From contig CAZMVD010000002.1 of NCBI GenBank assembly GCA_964569425.1, positions 29,441 to 93,440 on the forward strand: a stretch of DNA of 64,000 bases, written 5' to 3'. This stretch comes from JACQXM01 sp964569425 (lineage in GTDB: Bacteria; Planctomycetota; Phycisphaerae; UBA1845). The position numbers were made by a program, and so were the translations under genes. The notes beneath the pieces are model-generated. The model did not search any database. It was not told the DNA's origin and worked only from the letters and a program-made list of their open reading frames with translations. Of the stretch, positions 1 to 7,729 are shown in pieces (position 1 is the first letter of the stretch; each line of letters opens with the position of its first letter).

Positions 1-2
1 AT

Positions 3-1868
3 GTCAACGAAGCCACGACGCTAAACATGGTCGGCGGCACCGTCGACCTGGACGGCGTGGACGCCACCGGCGATCTGGTCTCGATTAATGCGGCAATGGT
101 GATCAACGCGGCCACGCTGACCAATTTCGGTCGCACGAACCCCGGCGGCGGCGTGAACGTCATTCACGTCGATGCGCTCAGCGCGGGCTCCACCGGCAGC
201 TTGACCGTCAACCTCGATGACCCCAACGGCGCCTGGACCATCAATCCACAAGGAACGCTGGCGCTTTCCAATACCAACGCCCTGGCCACCCTTCTGGCGG
301 GCTCGGACGTGACCCTCAACGGCTCATTGAACGTCGCGGGCATGGCCGGTACGGCCGCGCGCATCGATCTGGCCGGCGTGGCCAACCTGACGACCGCCTT
401 TCCCAACGGGGGACTGTTGCTGCAAGGCGGAAGCCTGGCCAATCCGAACCGGATCGCAAACGGCCTCGTCAATGGCCCGGGCGCATTGCGGGCCAGTTCC
501 GGCCGGGCCCTGAATGGCTTTGGCACGATTAACGCGCGGATTGAGTTCGAGGGCACATCGGAGCTGATTGCCGAGAGCGGACAACTCAACGTGACGGGCA
601 TCGTGGCCGATGTGGGAACGATGCGCGTCATGGGTCCAGGGGCGGTACTCAGCGTGACCAACTCGTTGTCGACTTCCGTCAGCAACAACGGCATCGTGCT
701 TTCCGGGGGAACGCTGCAAGGGGGCACGATCACCGTCGCGACAATCGCTCAGGGAATTCGCGGCATCGGCACGGTGACCAACCCCATCGTCAACAACGGG
801 GCGATCGAGGCGCAGGGCGGAACGCTGCAACTGACCAACCCCGCCAACGACTGGGACGGGGGGACAAACTCCGGACAACTGCGGGCCAGCGGCGGCGGGT
901 CGCTGGAGATCTTCGACAACGCCGGAACCACGTTCGGCGGCAGCGTCATCGCCGTGGAAAACTCTCTTGTCTTTGCCAGCGGCTTTGATCTCCATTTTTC
1001 ATCGGGCTCGACCATCCAGCTTTCCGGCAGCAAGTTTCAATCTACGAACACGGCTCAATTCAACGGATCGGTTATTGTCTCGGCGGGCAATCCGTCGACC
1101 ATCGAGATCGCTGTCAACCGGTTTCTCGACTTCGGCGCGACGAGCACCGTGACCCTCAACGGCGACCTGCGACTGGTTTCCAACAACGCCGGCGTGGCCG
1201 CCGGAACGACTTTCTTTGGCAACGGTTCGCTGGTCGTCCCCGAGGGCAGCAATCTGATCGCGCAAGCGTCGTCGAACATCAACGTGCTGGTAGACGTGCA
1301 CGGGCGTTTTTTCCCCGGTGGTTTTTTTGCGGCCGGCCGCGTCGACCTGCGGGATTATCAGCAGCGACCCACGGGGCTGCTGGAAGTTGATATCAGGGGA
1401 ACGTCACTCAACGAGTTCGACCGCGTGGTGGTCAACGGTGACGTGGTTCTTGCCGGCGGAGTGCGGATTGCCTTCGGCGGAGGCTTTGTTCCCGCCGCGG
1501 GCGATGCCTTCACGGTCGTTTCGGGAATCAGTGTATCCGGCACCTTCGCCACGGTGGAAACGGTTGGCCTGCCGTCCGGGTTGTCGCTCCAGGTGCAGTA
1601 CGCCGCGAATTTTGTGCGTCTTCTGGTCCTTGAAAACATTCCCGGCGATCTTGATGGGGACTTCGACGTCGACGCAACGGACTGGTCACATTTCTCGGCG
1701 TGCATGAACGGTCCGGGCGTCAACATTCCGCCGTTGTTCTGCCAGGTCGGCCATTTCTCGCGCTCGGACATCGATGGCGACGGCGATGTGGACCTTGCCG
1801 ATTCCCGGCTCTTCCAGCGATGCTATGTGGGTTCGGGGGGAACCGGCGATCCAGCCTGCGCGAACTAG
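3..1868 (+). CDS. Secreted beta-helix/autotransporter-like protein with C-terminal dockerin-like repeats (5' partial)
   Basis: The frame is open to the left edge, so the N-terminus and any signal peptide lie outside the window. About 520 visible residues are rich in Gly, Asn, Thr and Ser, with short repeating strands of the type NGSLNVAG and GGTLQL. This is typical of parallel beta-helix passenger domains of secreted or surface proteins. The last 70 residues hold two calcium-loop (dockerin type I-like) repeats: GDLDGDFDVDATDWSHF and, about 30 residues on, DIDGDGDVDLADSRLF. Planctomycetes often use such C-termini as surface-anchoring or interaction modules. Exact function is unknown; extracellular location is inferred. 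It ends convergently with the next gene, overlapping by 4 bases. Confidence 0.8.
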   Translation, partial: VNEATTLNMVGGTVDLDGVDATGDLVSINAAMVINAATLTNFGRTNPGGGVNVIHVDALSAGSTGSLTVNLDDPNGAWTINPQGTLALSNTNALATLLAGSDVTLNGSLNVAGMAGTAARIDLAGVANLTTAFPNGGLLLQGGSLANPNRIANGLVNGPGALRASSGRALNGFGTINARIEFEGTSELIAESGQLNVTGIVADVGTMRVMGPGAVLSVTNSLSTSVSNNGIVLSGGTLQGGTITVATIAQGIRGIGTVTNPIVNNGAIEAQGGTLQLTNPANDWDGGTNSGQLRASGGGSLEIFDNAGTTFGGSVIAVENSLVFASGFDLHFSSGSTIQLSGSKFQSTNTAQFNGSVIVSAGNPSTIEIAVNRFLDFGATSTVTLNGDLRLVSNNAGVAAGTTFFGNGSLVVPEGSNLIAQASSNINVLVDVHGRFFPGGFFAAGRVDLRDYQQRPTGLLEVDIRGTSLNEFDRVVVNGDVVLAGGVRIAFGGGFVPAAGDAFTVVSGISVSGTFATVETVGLPSGLSLQVQYAANFVRLLVLENIPGDLDGDFDVDATDWSHFSACMNGPGVNIPPLFCQVGHFSRSDIDGDGDVDLADSRLFQRCYVGSGGTGDPACAN

Positions 1869-2560
1869 CGCCGCATGGTGCGAGTGCCTGGAGCGGCAGG
1901 GTCTGATGTCGTTTGAAAAGTAATCGTCTGGTCATGGACGATGGCGCTCGGCCGGGGCTGGCAGGAGGCGCCGTCATCGAGGGGGGTTTCGACGGCCGGG
2001 TCATCAACGCCGTCATGGCGTCCGTCGGGTGTACGCCCTCGAACAACACCGACGCCACCGCCGATACAATCGGCATATCTACCCCGTGACGCCCCATCCA
2101 GCCCGGAAGGCGCTTCGTAAAAAACCGTATACTCGCCAGGTCCCTGGGAAGGAAACTCGAAATGGTAATGGTGGCCGGGCTCGCACATGAGCGGAAGCAC
2201 GTGGCACGCCGCGGGCGGGTTTGATCCAATCGAAAAGCCGCGAAAGCTGCCGCCGTATTCCGCGCTGATGTTTTCCGGCGTGATCGTCCCGCTTTCCGGC
2301 AGCGCGATCGATACGCTGGTCAATTCGATGTTCGCGGTCAACACGATGGTGATCTGCTGCGCGTCATCGACCAGAAACACCGTCTGGCCGCTCGTTTCAT
2401 TGGGCAGCAGCCGTACCAGGTCGACGCGCACATCGACTATCACCGGTTCCACCACTTCTGCCCGCGCGCACGCACCGGGACAAATGAACAGCGACAAGTA
2501 TACAACCACGATAAGCAAACGCTGCGATAGAACTGTGTTTTCAAGTTGACGCAATCTCAT
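1865..2560 (-). CDS. Secreted protein of unknown function whose C-terminus is derived from a gpsA fragment
   Basis: 231 residues. Residues 13-32 form a hydrophobic signal sequence ending near ACARA, so the product is exported. The middle region looks like a beta-rich domain (EVVEPVIVDVRVDL...). I do not recognise a family. The ATG overlaps the stop of the upstream lipoprotein (ATGA at 2557-2560), indicating translational coupling. Oddity: residues about 156-189 are encoded by a near copy of the gpsA 3' end read in a different frame, giving DCIGGGVGVVRGRTPDG. The original C-terminus has therefore probably been replaced by foreign reading frame, and the protein may be non-functional. Confidence 0.6.
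   Translation of the reverse strand: MRLRQLENTVLSQRLLIVVVYLSLFICPGACARAEVVEPVIVDVRVDLVRLLPNETSGQTVFLVDDAQQITIVLTANIELTSVSIALPESGTITPENISAEYGGSFRGFSIGSNPPAACHVLPLMCEPGHHYHFEFPSQGPGEYTVFYEAPSGLDGASRGRYADCIGGGVGVVRGRTPDGRHDGVDDPAVETPLDDGASCQPRPSAIVHDQTITFQTTSDPAAPGTRTMRR
1993..2093 (-). repeat. Displaced copy of the gpsA 3' coding region
   Basis: These 101 bases match 4945-5045, inside gpsA, with six mismatches by direct alignment. Read in the gpsA frame on the minus strand, the copy still encodes MPIVSAVASVLFEGVHPTD, nearly as in the intact gene, so it is a recent coding duplicate. In its present place it is read out of frame as part of the secreted protein at 1865-2560. Confidence 0.9.
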
Positions 2561-3294
2561 GGTTCGCCTCGACGGAAGCCCGCAACAAGTTCCTCAACCG
2601 GCACAACGCAAAAATATACCCCTCCACCTTCTAGCTGATTGGCATTGTACAGCACATACGATTCGTCGTCCGTCCAACCTATAAACGTGCGATCGAAGTT
2701 CCTTCCTCCGACGCCGAGGCGAAGAGCCGGCCCGATGGGATCTCCAGTTTCTATCGAAAAAAGCTGATGGTAGTGTTGCCCTGAAGCAGCCCCGAACAAT
2801 GTTCTAAACCCATTCGTTGAGAGCACGGCCGCCACCGGCAGCTTTGGCGCGTCGTCCATATCTAAGGCGGTACCGCCCACTACCGATACGGCACGTCCAT
2901 TGAACAGCAATTGATCACCAAGTACTTGTAAAGGGCCCTCCTCAAACACGCTGTCGCAGCACAATTGAATCGGAGTTGTAGAACTATCCCACACATCGTC
3001 ATCCACCATTACGACTCGGTTATCTAATGCGTTGAACCGATAAACTCCTTGTTGGTGCGGCTGTGCGTCATCCATTCCATCTCGACGGTCTTGCTGAAGG
3101 TCTTCGATCGTTTGCGTCGTCATCAGGAAGCCTCCTTCTCCATCAGGCCGCAGCCACAACACCGAGCCTCTCCAGACAGGATCAAAACAAGGCACGTCGG
3201 ACAATCCACCGTCCAGTGAATTTAGACAGCCGTTGAATAGACAGACCAAGCCGGCGATCGCAATTGCACACAATTGACTTCGTACAACCATCAT
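2557..3294 (-). CDS. Lipoprotein, paralogue of the one at 3555-4307
   Basis: 245 residues. A signal peptide ends in the lipobox LFNGC, so it is predicted to be lipid-anchored. The mature part is clearly homologous over its whole length to the lipoprotein at 3555-4307. Shared blocks include SDVPCF, LWLRPDG, ALDMDDAP, LPVAAVLSTNG, GQHYHQLFS and GVGGRNFDRTFIGWTDDE. No known family recognised; the repeated blocks suggest a beta-propeller-like or single beta domain. The stop overlaps the next ATG (2557-2560). It lies 24 bases after a truncated copy of the gene that also precedes its paralogue, so the two-gene unit has been duplicated. Confidence 0.75.
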   Translation of the reverse strand: MMVVRSQLCAIAIAGLVCLFNGCLNSLDGGLSDVPCFDPVWRGSVLWLRPDGEGGFLMTTQTIEDLQQDRRDGMDDAQPHQQGVYRFNALDNRVVMVDDDVWDSSTTPIQLCCDSVFEEGPLQVLGDQLLFNGRAVSVVGGTALDMDDAPKLPVAAVLSTNGFRTLFGAASGQHYHQLFSIETGDPIGPALRLGVGGRNFDRTFIGWTDDESYVLYNANQLEGGGVYFCVVPVEELVAGFRRGEP

Positions 3295-3318
3295 AATGCA
3301 TCCCTCTCAAGCATTCGA

Positions 3319-3558
3319 TTATGGGCAGCCCTGCGATACTGTTCTGAGTGGGCGCAAATCACCATAGAGCTGGTCCCGTTGAATGAGGTATGGGACAATC
3401 TCATGCGCCACGCTTGAATTCGCGATGTTGGCGTGAGTACGGCCCTGCGCGCCGAGGTAGGGACCGAGTTTCACGCTGCGATCCGCGTATTTTTTGGGCC
3501 CCCGGGCCCGGGAAGGTGGAATGAAGACGTCGTTCTTGATTTGATTCAACGATTTCAT
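3319..3558 (-). CDS. Truncated duplicate of the small protein at 4322-4810
   Basis: 79 residues, starting at an ATG that overlaps the stop of the preceding lipoprotein (ATGA, 3555-3558). From residue 8 onward it matches the C-terminal half of the protein at 4322-4810, sharing NDVFIPPSRARGP, LGAQGRTHANIAN and EIVPYLIQRDQLYGDLRP. The N-terminal half of the longer relative, with its calcium-loop-like segment, is absent, so this is a 5'-truncated copy with a new start. Function unknown; it may be expressed by coupling or be a relic. Confidence 0.55.
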   Translation of the reverse strand: MKSLNQIKNDVFIPPSRARGPKKYADRSVKLGPYLGAQGRTHANIANSSVAHEIVPYLIQRDQLYGDLRPLRTVSQGCP

Positions 3559-4307
3559 GGCTGTTCCTCGCGCAAGTCCGCAAGAAGATCCCCAACAGAA
3601 ACGACACAAAACCGCAGTCCGGCATCCAGCCGATTGCTTCGGTAGAGCACGTGCAATTCGTCATCCGTCCACCCAATGAAAGTGCGGTCAAAGTTCCGTC
3701 CCCCCACACCCAACCGCACCGCCGGACCTATCGGCCGTCCATTCTCCTTTGAGAATAATTGATGGTAATGCTGCCCTGTTGCGGTCCCGAACCACATCCT
3801 GGATCCGTTTGTAGAGAGTACCGCCGCAACTGGCAGCGTCGGCGCGTCGTCCATGTCCAAGGCCCTTCCACCAACTACGGGGACCGTTCGGCCCTCAAAT
3901 ATCAGCCGATCCTCCACGAGTTGCAACGGGCCGTCCTCAATCAGACTCGGGCAGCAGTCCTGGAGCGGGGTCGCAGCAGTGTCCCACACGGGTCCGTCAA
4001 CGACGACAAACTTGTTCAAGGAAACATCAAAACGATAAACGCGCGGGTCGTGCGGTTGCGCGTCCACACTTCCGTCCTCAATATCCGCAAGGATATCCCC
4101 GCGACTCTGCCAGGTCATCAGGAACCCACCCTGCCCGTCAGGCCGCAGCCATAATCGAAGGGGAACATCTCCCTCCACAACCGGCTCAAAACAGGGAACG
4201 TCCGAAGCTCCGCCGTCCGACCCAATCGAACAACCGCCGAAGGCGCATGCGAGTCCCACAATCACACTTGCGAACAATAGTCGCTGTCCTGCTCCCATTA
4301 GTGGCAT
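3555..4307 (-). CDS. Lipoprotein, paralogue of the one at 2557-3294
   Basis: 250 residues. A signal peptide ends in the lipobox AFGGC (Cys26). The mature domain is strongly similar to the lipoprotein at 2557-3294 (see LPVAAVLSTNG, GQHYHQLF, GRNFDRTFIGWTDDE). The family is not recognised. Cysteines are conserved between the two copies (VPCF, a CC pair, and FCVV near the end), which suggests disulfides in an exported protein. It follows the gene at 4322-4810 by 14 bases and overlaps the next start by 4 bases, placing it in a minus-strand operon downstream of gpsA. Confidence 0.75.
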   Translation of the reverse strand: MPLMGAGQRLLFASVIVGLACAFGGCSIGSDGGASDVPCFEPVVEGDVPLRLWLRPDGQGGFLMTWQSRGDILADIEDGSVDAQPHDPRVYRFDVSLNKFVVVDGPVWDTAATPLQDCCPSLIEDGPLQLVEDRLIFEGRTVPVVGGRALDMDDAPTLPVAAVLSTNGSRMWFGTATGQHYHQLFSKENGRPIGPAVRLGVGGRNFDRTFIGWTDDELHVLYRSNRLDAGLRFCVVSVGDLLADLREEQP

Positions 4308-4321
4308 TCCTCAAGATCGGG

Positions 4322-4810
4322 TCACGGGCATGCTTGCGAGACTCTTCCGAACGGACGCAGGTCACCATAAAGCTGATCTCGCTGAATCAGGTACGGCACG
4401 ATCTCCTCGGCCACACCTGCATTGGCGATGTTCGCATGCGTGCGGCCCTGCGCGCCGACATAGGGACCGAGCCGTATGCTACGGATCGCGTATTCACCCG
4501 GTCCCCGCGCCCGGCTGGGCGGGATGAACACGTCATTCCTGATTTCCGGATGCCAGTTCAGATTGGTGATCTCAATGCACGGCAGGAAAAGGCACCACCG
4601 CCAAGTTACTTTGAAGCGGTAGCCCGTTCGCCCGGAAATCTGATAAAAGGCGTTGGCGAGCCGGTCCAGGAAACACCACTCATAGAGAAACTGCGGCAAG
4701 TTAAACCACTGTTTTAGCGACGCAGCCTCGTCCGTCCCGCAGTCAATGCGCCCGTTGCCGTTGAGGTCCATGTCTGCCGCGGTGGAAATCGTCAAGATGC
4801 GGTGCGACAT
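4322..4810 (-). CDS. Small protein with one EF-hand/dockerin-like loop; full-length copy of a duplicated gene
   Basis: 162 residues from the ATG at 4808-4810, which has AGGGA about 9 bases upstream. The open frame continues further up, but that part is only gpsA read out of frame. Residues 14-26 (DMDLNGNGRIDCG) form a calcium-loop-like motif. Residues 60-90 are Trp- and Cys-rich (FKVTWRWCLFLPCIEI). The C-terminal 75 residues recur in the truncated copy at 3319-3558. No signal peptide or known family is seen. It lies 62 bases after gpsA and just before its partner lipoprotein. Confidence 0.5.
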   Translation of the reverse strand: MSHRILTISTAADMDLNGNGRIDCGTDEAASLKQWFNLPQFLYEWCFLDRLANAFYQISGRTGYRFKVTWRWCLFLPCIEITNLNWHPEIRNDVFIPPSRARGPGEYAIRSIRLGPYVGAQGRTHANIANAGVAEEIVPYLIQRDQLYGDLRPFGRVSQACP

Positions 4811-4872
4811 GATGGCAATCCCTGGAAAAAAGGCACCCGCTCGAGGGGCGGAAGGGAGCGCGCCGGGCCTGG

Positions 4873-5934
4873 TCAGCCACGTCCGGCCGATCCCACGCTG
4901 AATTCGCCAACGGTTACTGCGGAATCGTCCGACTCCGCGCGCAGCGGCCGGGTCATCAACGCCGTAATCGCGTCCGTCGGGTGTACGCCCTCGAACAACA
5001 CCGACGCCACCGCCGATACAATCGGCATCTCCACCCCATAACGCCGCGCCAACTCCAACACGCTCCGCGTGGTCGCAATACCCTCGATGACCGACCGTGT
5101 CGAAGCCGTTACCTCTGCGGCCGTGGCGCCGCGCCCAATTTGCTCCCCCGCGCTGCGGTTCCGCCCGATGCGTGACACGCACGTGGTGAACAAATCACCC
5201 ACGCCCGCCAGCCCGCGAAACGTATCCGGCTTCGCCCCCATCGCCGCCCCCAGCCGGGCGATTTCGACCACGCCGCGCGTCAGCAGCGATGCCTTGGCGT
5301 TGTCCCCCGCGCCCAATCCATCGCACATCCCCGCGGCCAGTGCGATGACGTTCTTCACCGCCCCCGCCAGCTCCACGCCCAGCAGATCCGCACTGGTGTA
5401 CACCCGAAAAAAGGACGAACTGAACGCCCGCTGCACGCCCTCCGCGACCGACGCAACTTCGGAGGCCGCCACCACGCTGGCCGGTTTGCGCGCCGCCACC
5501 TCCGGCGCAATGCTCGGACCCGACAGGCAGGCCAGCGGGTTGGTGCTCAGGCAATCGCGAAGTATGGCCGTGGGGAGCTTCAGCGTATCCAGCTCCAATC
5601 CCTTAGCCGTGCTCACCACCGGCACCGACCGCGGCGTTGCCCGCGCCAGGCGCTTCCAGACCGCACGCATGTACTGCGTGGGTACCGCGGAAACGACCAG
5701 CTCGGGCCGTCCGGCAAATGCCGCGTCGTCGTCGCTGACCAGGCGAAGCGAATCGGGAAAACGAAAACCGGGCAGGTACCGGCGATTTTCTCCGTCGCGC
5801 GTCAACGCGGCGACGTGTTCAGCAGAAATCCCCCAAAGCGTGACCTGCTCGCCGCGTTCACAAAGCAGCAGGGCGCAGAGCGTCCCCATGGCCCCGTCGC
5901 CGATCACCGTCACTTGATTGAATACCGAAGACAT
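4873..5934 (-). CDS. gpsA: Glycerol-3-phosphate dehydrogenase [NAD(P)+]
   Basis: 353 residues, within the usual family size. Cytoplasmic enzyme reducing dihydroxyacetone phosphate to sn-glycerol 3-phosphate for phospholipid synthesis. The N-terminal nucleotide-binding loop is VIGDGAMGT (residues 10-18). STAKGLE (108-114), SGPSIAPEVA (138-147), the catalytic-lysine segment GAVKNVIALAAG (191-202) and GLAGVGDL (241-248) are all present. The C-terminal segment MPIVSAVASVLFEG is the part duplicated at 1993-2093. The start was set at the second in-frame ATG (MSSVFNQ); an ATG four codons earlier is possible. It heads the minus-strand cluster of duplicated small genes. High confidence. Confidence 0.95.
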   Translation of the reverse strand: MSSVFNQVTVIGDGAMGTLCALLLCERGEQVTLWGISAEHVAALTRDGENRRYLPGFRFPDSLRLVSDDDAAFAGRPELVVSAVPTQYMRAVWKRLARATPRSVPVVSTAKGLELDTLKLPTAILRDCLSTNPLACLSGPSIAPEVAARKPASVVAASEVASVAEGVQRAFSSSFFRVYTSADLLGVELAGAVKNVIALAAGMCDGLGAGDNAKASLLTRGVVEIARLGAAMGAKPDTFRGLAGVGDLFTTCVSRIGRNRSAGEQIGRGATAAEVTASTRSVIEGIATTRSVLELARRYGVEMPIVSAVASVLFEGVHPTDAITALMTRPLRAESDDSAVTVGEFSVGSAGRG

Positions 5935-5988
5935 GATGCCGACCACGTGGCGCCGCCGGTCTCACACCCCGGCGACGCATAGCGCCAA

Positions 5989-6168
5989 CTAGGGAACGAG
6001 GTTGAACGCGCCGAACACGATTCCCGAAATCAGGTTGTTGATGACCGCAGTCGTTAACGAGGCGGCCAATGCGCTGAAGTCCACCGCGCACCCGCCCGTT
6101 TGGAAAATCATACCGGCCGCACAAACGGAGGTCAGGCCCTTCAGCATCGACCGCATGGACTTGTTCAT
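5989..6168 (-). CDS. Small predicted lipoprotein (59 aa)
   Basis: The ATG at 6166-6168 starts a 59-residue product: a basic N-terminus (MNKSMRSMLK), a hydrophobic stretch, and a lipobox-like FQTGGC (Cys27). A second hydrophobic, uncharged part follows (SALAASLTTAVINNLISG) and ends in FNLVP. The purine-rich tract GAGAGAA lies just upstream as a weak ribosome site. Small lipoproteins of this build are common in planctomycetes. Function unknown. It lies between the SH3 protein and gpsA on the same strand. Confidence 0.6.
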   Translation of the reverse strand: MNKSMRSMLKGLTSVCAAGMIFQTGGCAVDFSALAASLTTAVINNLISGIVFGAFNLVP

Positions 6169-6247
6169 GACGATTCTCTCTCTGGCTTGCCGCCAATTTC
6201 GCCGACGTAACCGGCAGCCGAGCCAGTCACCCCGCTCGACAGCCGCT

Positions 6248-7543
6248 CTATCCCTCGCCGGCAGCCGCGCCCGCTCCCGGTCTTTGCAGCATGATGATCT
6301 CACTGGCCACGTAAATCGGCACCGGATCCACCCCACCCGGCGGCACCCGCTTGCTGGAGGCGCGAATGCCCACGTACCGACCCAGGTACTCCTGCAAGTC
6401 TTGCACCACACCCGGCGGAACTTCCACATAAGCCAGGGTTCGCGGTGGCGTGTGCATGGGGTCCACCAGCCGCAACCGGCGGGGAATGGAGGTAGCGGCA
6501 AACAGCGCACTTTCCCGTAATTCGCCTTGCGCATCGAGCGCCCCTGGCGCCGCCGTAACGTACTGAGGAATCCGCGCCCGCTCCTCCATGAATCGTTGAC
6601 GTCGCAGCTCAGCCTCCTCGTCGAGCGTGCGCAGGCGCCCCGCGGTTTCGACCACGCCCTTCAACTCCGAAAGCTGTGTAACCCGTCCCTCTGCATAGCG
6701 GGTGACAATCTCGTCCTCCCCGGCGGCGGCGATCTGCTGGTACTGCCCGATCAGCCCGTCGAACGTGCGCTCGTACAGCGGCTTGGTCATTTCCCGACGA
6801 AGCTCACTCTCCGCCGCCTTCAGGCGGCGAAGCTGGTCGCTGTGCGGCAGCGTGTCGAGTTGGTGGTCGTAAGCCCCCGCAGGTCCCGGCAATATGCCCC
6901 GCGACGGTTCAACGGTGTCGTTGCGGCGGGCAGGCGCCGTGGTGACTGAATCCGGTGTCGCAGGCGCGCCCAGGACGTTGGAAGCCTTGCTGTTTGAATC
7001 CTCGGGCGGCTTCTGGTCGCTTCCAGAGCCACTCTCTGCCGCACCGCCAAGCATGGCCACGTATGCCTTGCTCACCCACACCGTGGCACCCGGTGGAGGC
7101 GCAATCCGCAGAAACCCATCGGGATTGGCTCCCAGAATCGAAACGGTTGCACCTTTGTTGAGCATCATCTGAACGGTGTACTTATTTTCGTTGAGCGACG
7201 AACCCGCGCGCACGCGAACGTTTTCACCGTTTACCACGCCGGTCTTGCTGTCCGCCGTGTCGACAAAGTCCCCGGAAATAAGGCTGAAAGCGCCCGGCGG
7301 AGGGAGTATCTCGAACCACTCTCCCTCTTCACCAACCACCGTGACCTGGTCACCCGCGTCGAGTTTGCAGATGGTGTAGTGGTTCGTGCTGGCGCCGCTG
7401 CGAACATAAACGTCGTTCGCGGTGATCTCGCCGCTCCCACGCTGTTGTGCGCTGACCGGCCATGCCGAAAACGCCAACACCGCCAAGCCCACCAGCAGCC
7501 GATGTGCCGCCGGATCACGTTTCAACACGCTGCTCGCTGACAT
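6248..7543 (-). CDS. Exported protein with two bacterial SH3-like domains
   Basis: 431 residues from the ATG at 7541-7543, which has AGGA about 10 bases upstream; the frame is open for 25 more codons but without a better start. A signal peptide (LLVGLAVLAFSAWPVSA) is followed by two SH3b-type repeats. The first is at about 40-95 (ITANDVYVRSGAS... WFEI); the second at about 105-165 (VNGENVRVRAGSS... WVSKAYV). Such domains bind cell-wall or protein ligands in the periplasm. A Pro/Ser linker and a charged helical region (about 230-330, ELRREMTKPLYERTFDGL) follow, then a small C-terminal domain. Role inferred as envelope-associated; no enzyme motif seen. Confidence 0.75.
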   Translation of the reverse strand: MSASSVLKRDPAAHRLLVGLAVLAFSAWPVSAQQRGSGEITANDVYVRSGASTNHYTICKLDAGDQVTVVGEEGEWFEILPPPGAFSLISGDFVDTADSKTGVVNGENVRVRAGSSLNENKYTVQMMLNKGATVSILGANPDGFLRIAPPPGATVWVSKAYVAMLGGAAESGSGSDQKPPEDSNSKASNVLGAPATPDSVTTAPARRNDTVEPSRGILPGPAGAYDHQLDTLPHSDQLRRLKAAESELRREMTKPLYERTFDGLIGQYQQIAAAGEDEIVTRYAEGRVTQLSELKGVVETAGRLRTLDEEAELRRQRFMEERARIPQYVTAAPGALDAQGELRESALFAATSIPRRLRLVDPMHTPPRTLAYVEVPPGVVQDLQEYLGRYVGIRASSKRVPPGGVDPVPIYVASEIIMLQRPGAGAAAGEG

Positions 7544-7729
7544 GGTGCACCGTCCTGAAAGGTAAGAGCCCTTCCCCAATCGCGCCACTTTCGCCAATTC
7601 ACAAGCTAACGGGGGCAAGTGGGGGTGTCAATCAGAGGCAGACGCGTCCCAGGGGCTTCTCAAGCAACACCGAAGCGGGCTGCTGGCCGCTGCGGAACAA
7701 ACGGTTCTTCTGATCGATCGGGCGGTTAC

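Noticed and set aside
4811..5182. N-terminal extension of the 4322-4810 protein
   Set aside because: It is gpsA sequence in another frame, without a signal or domain.
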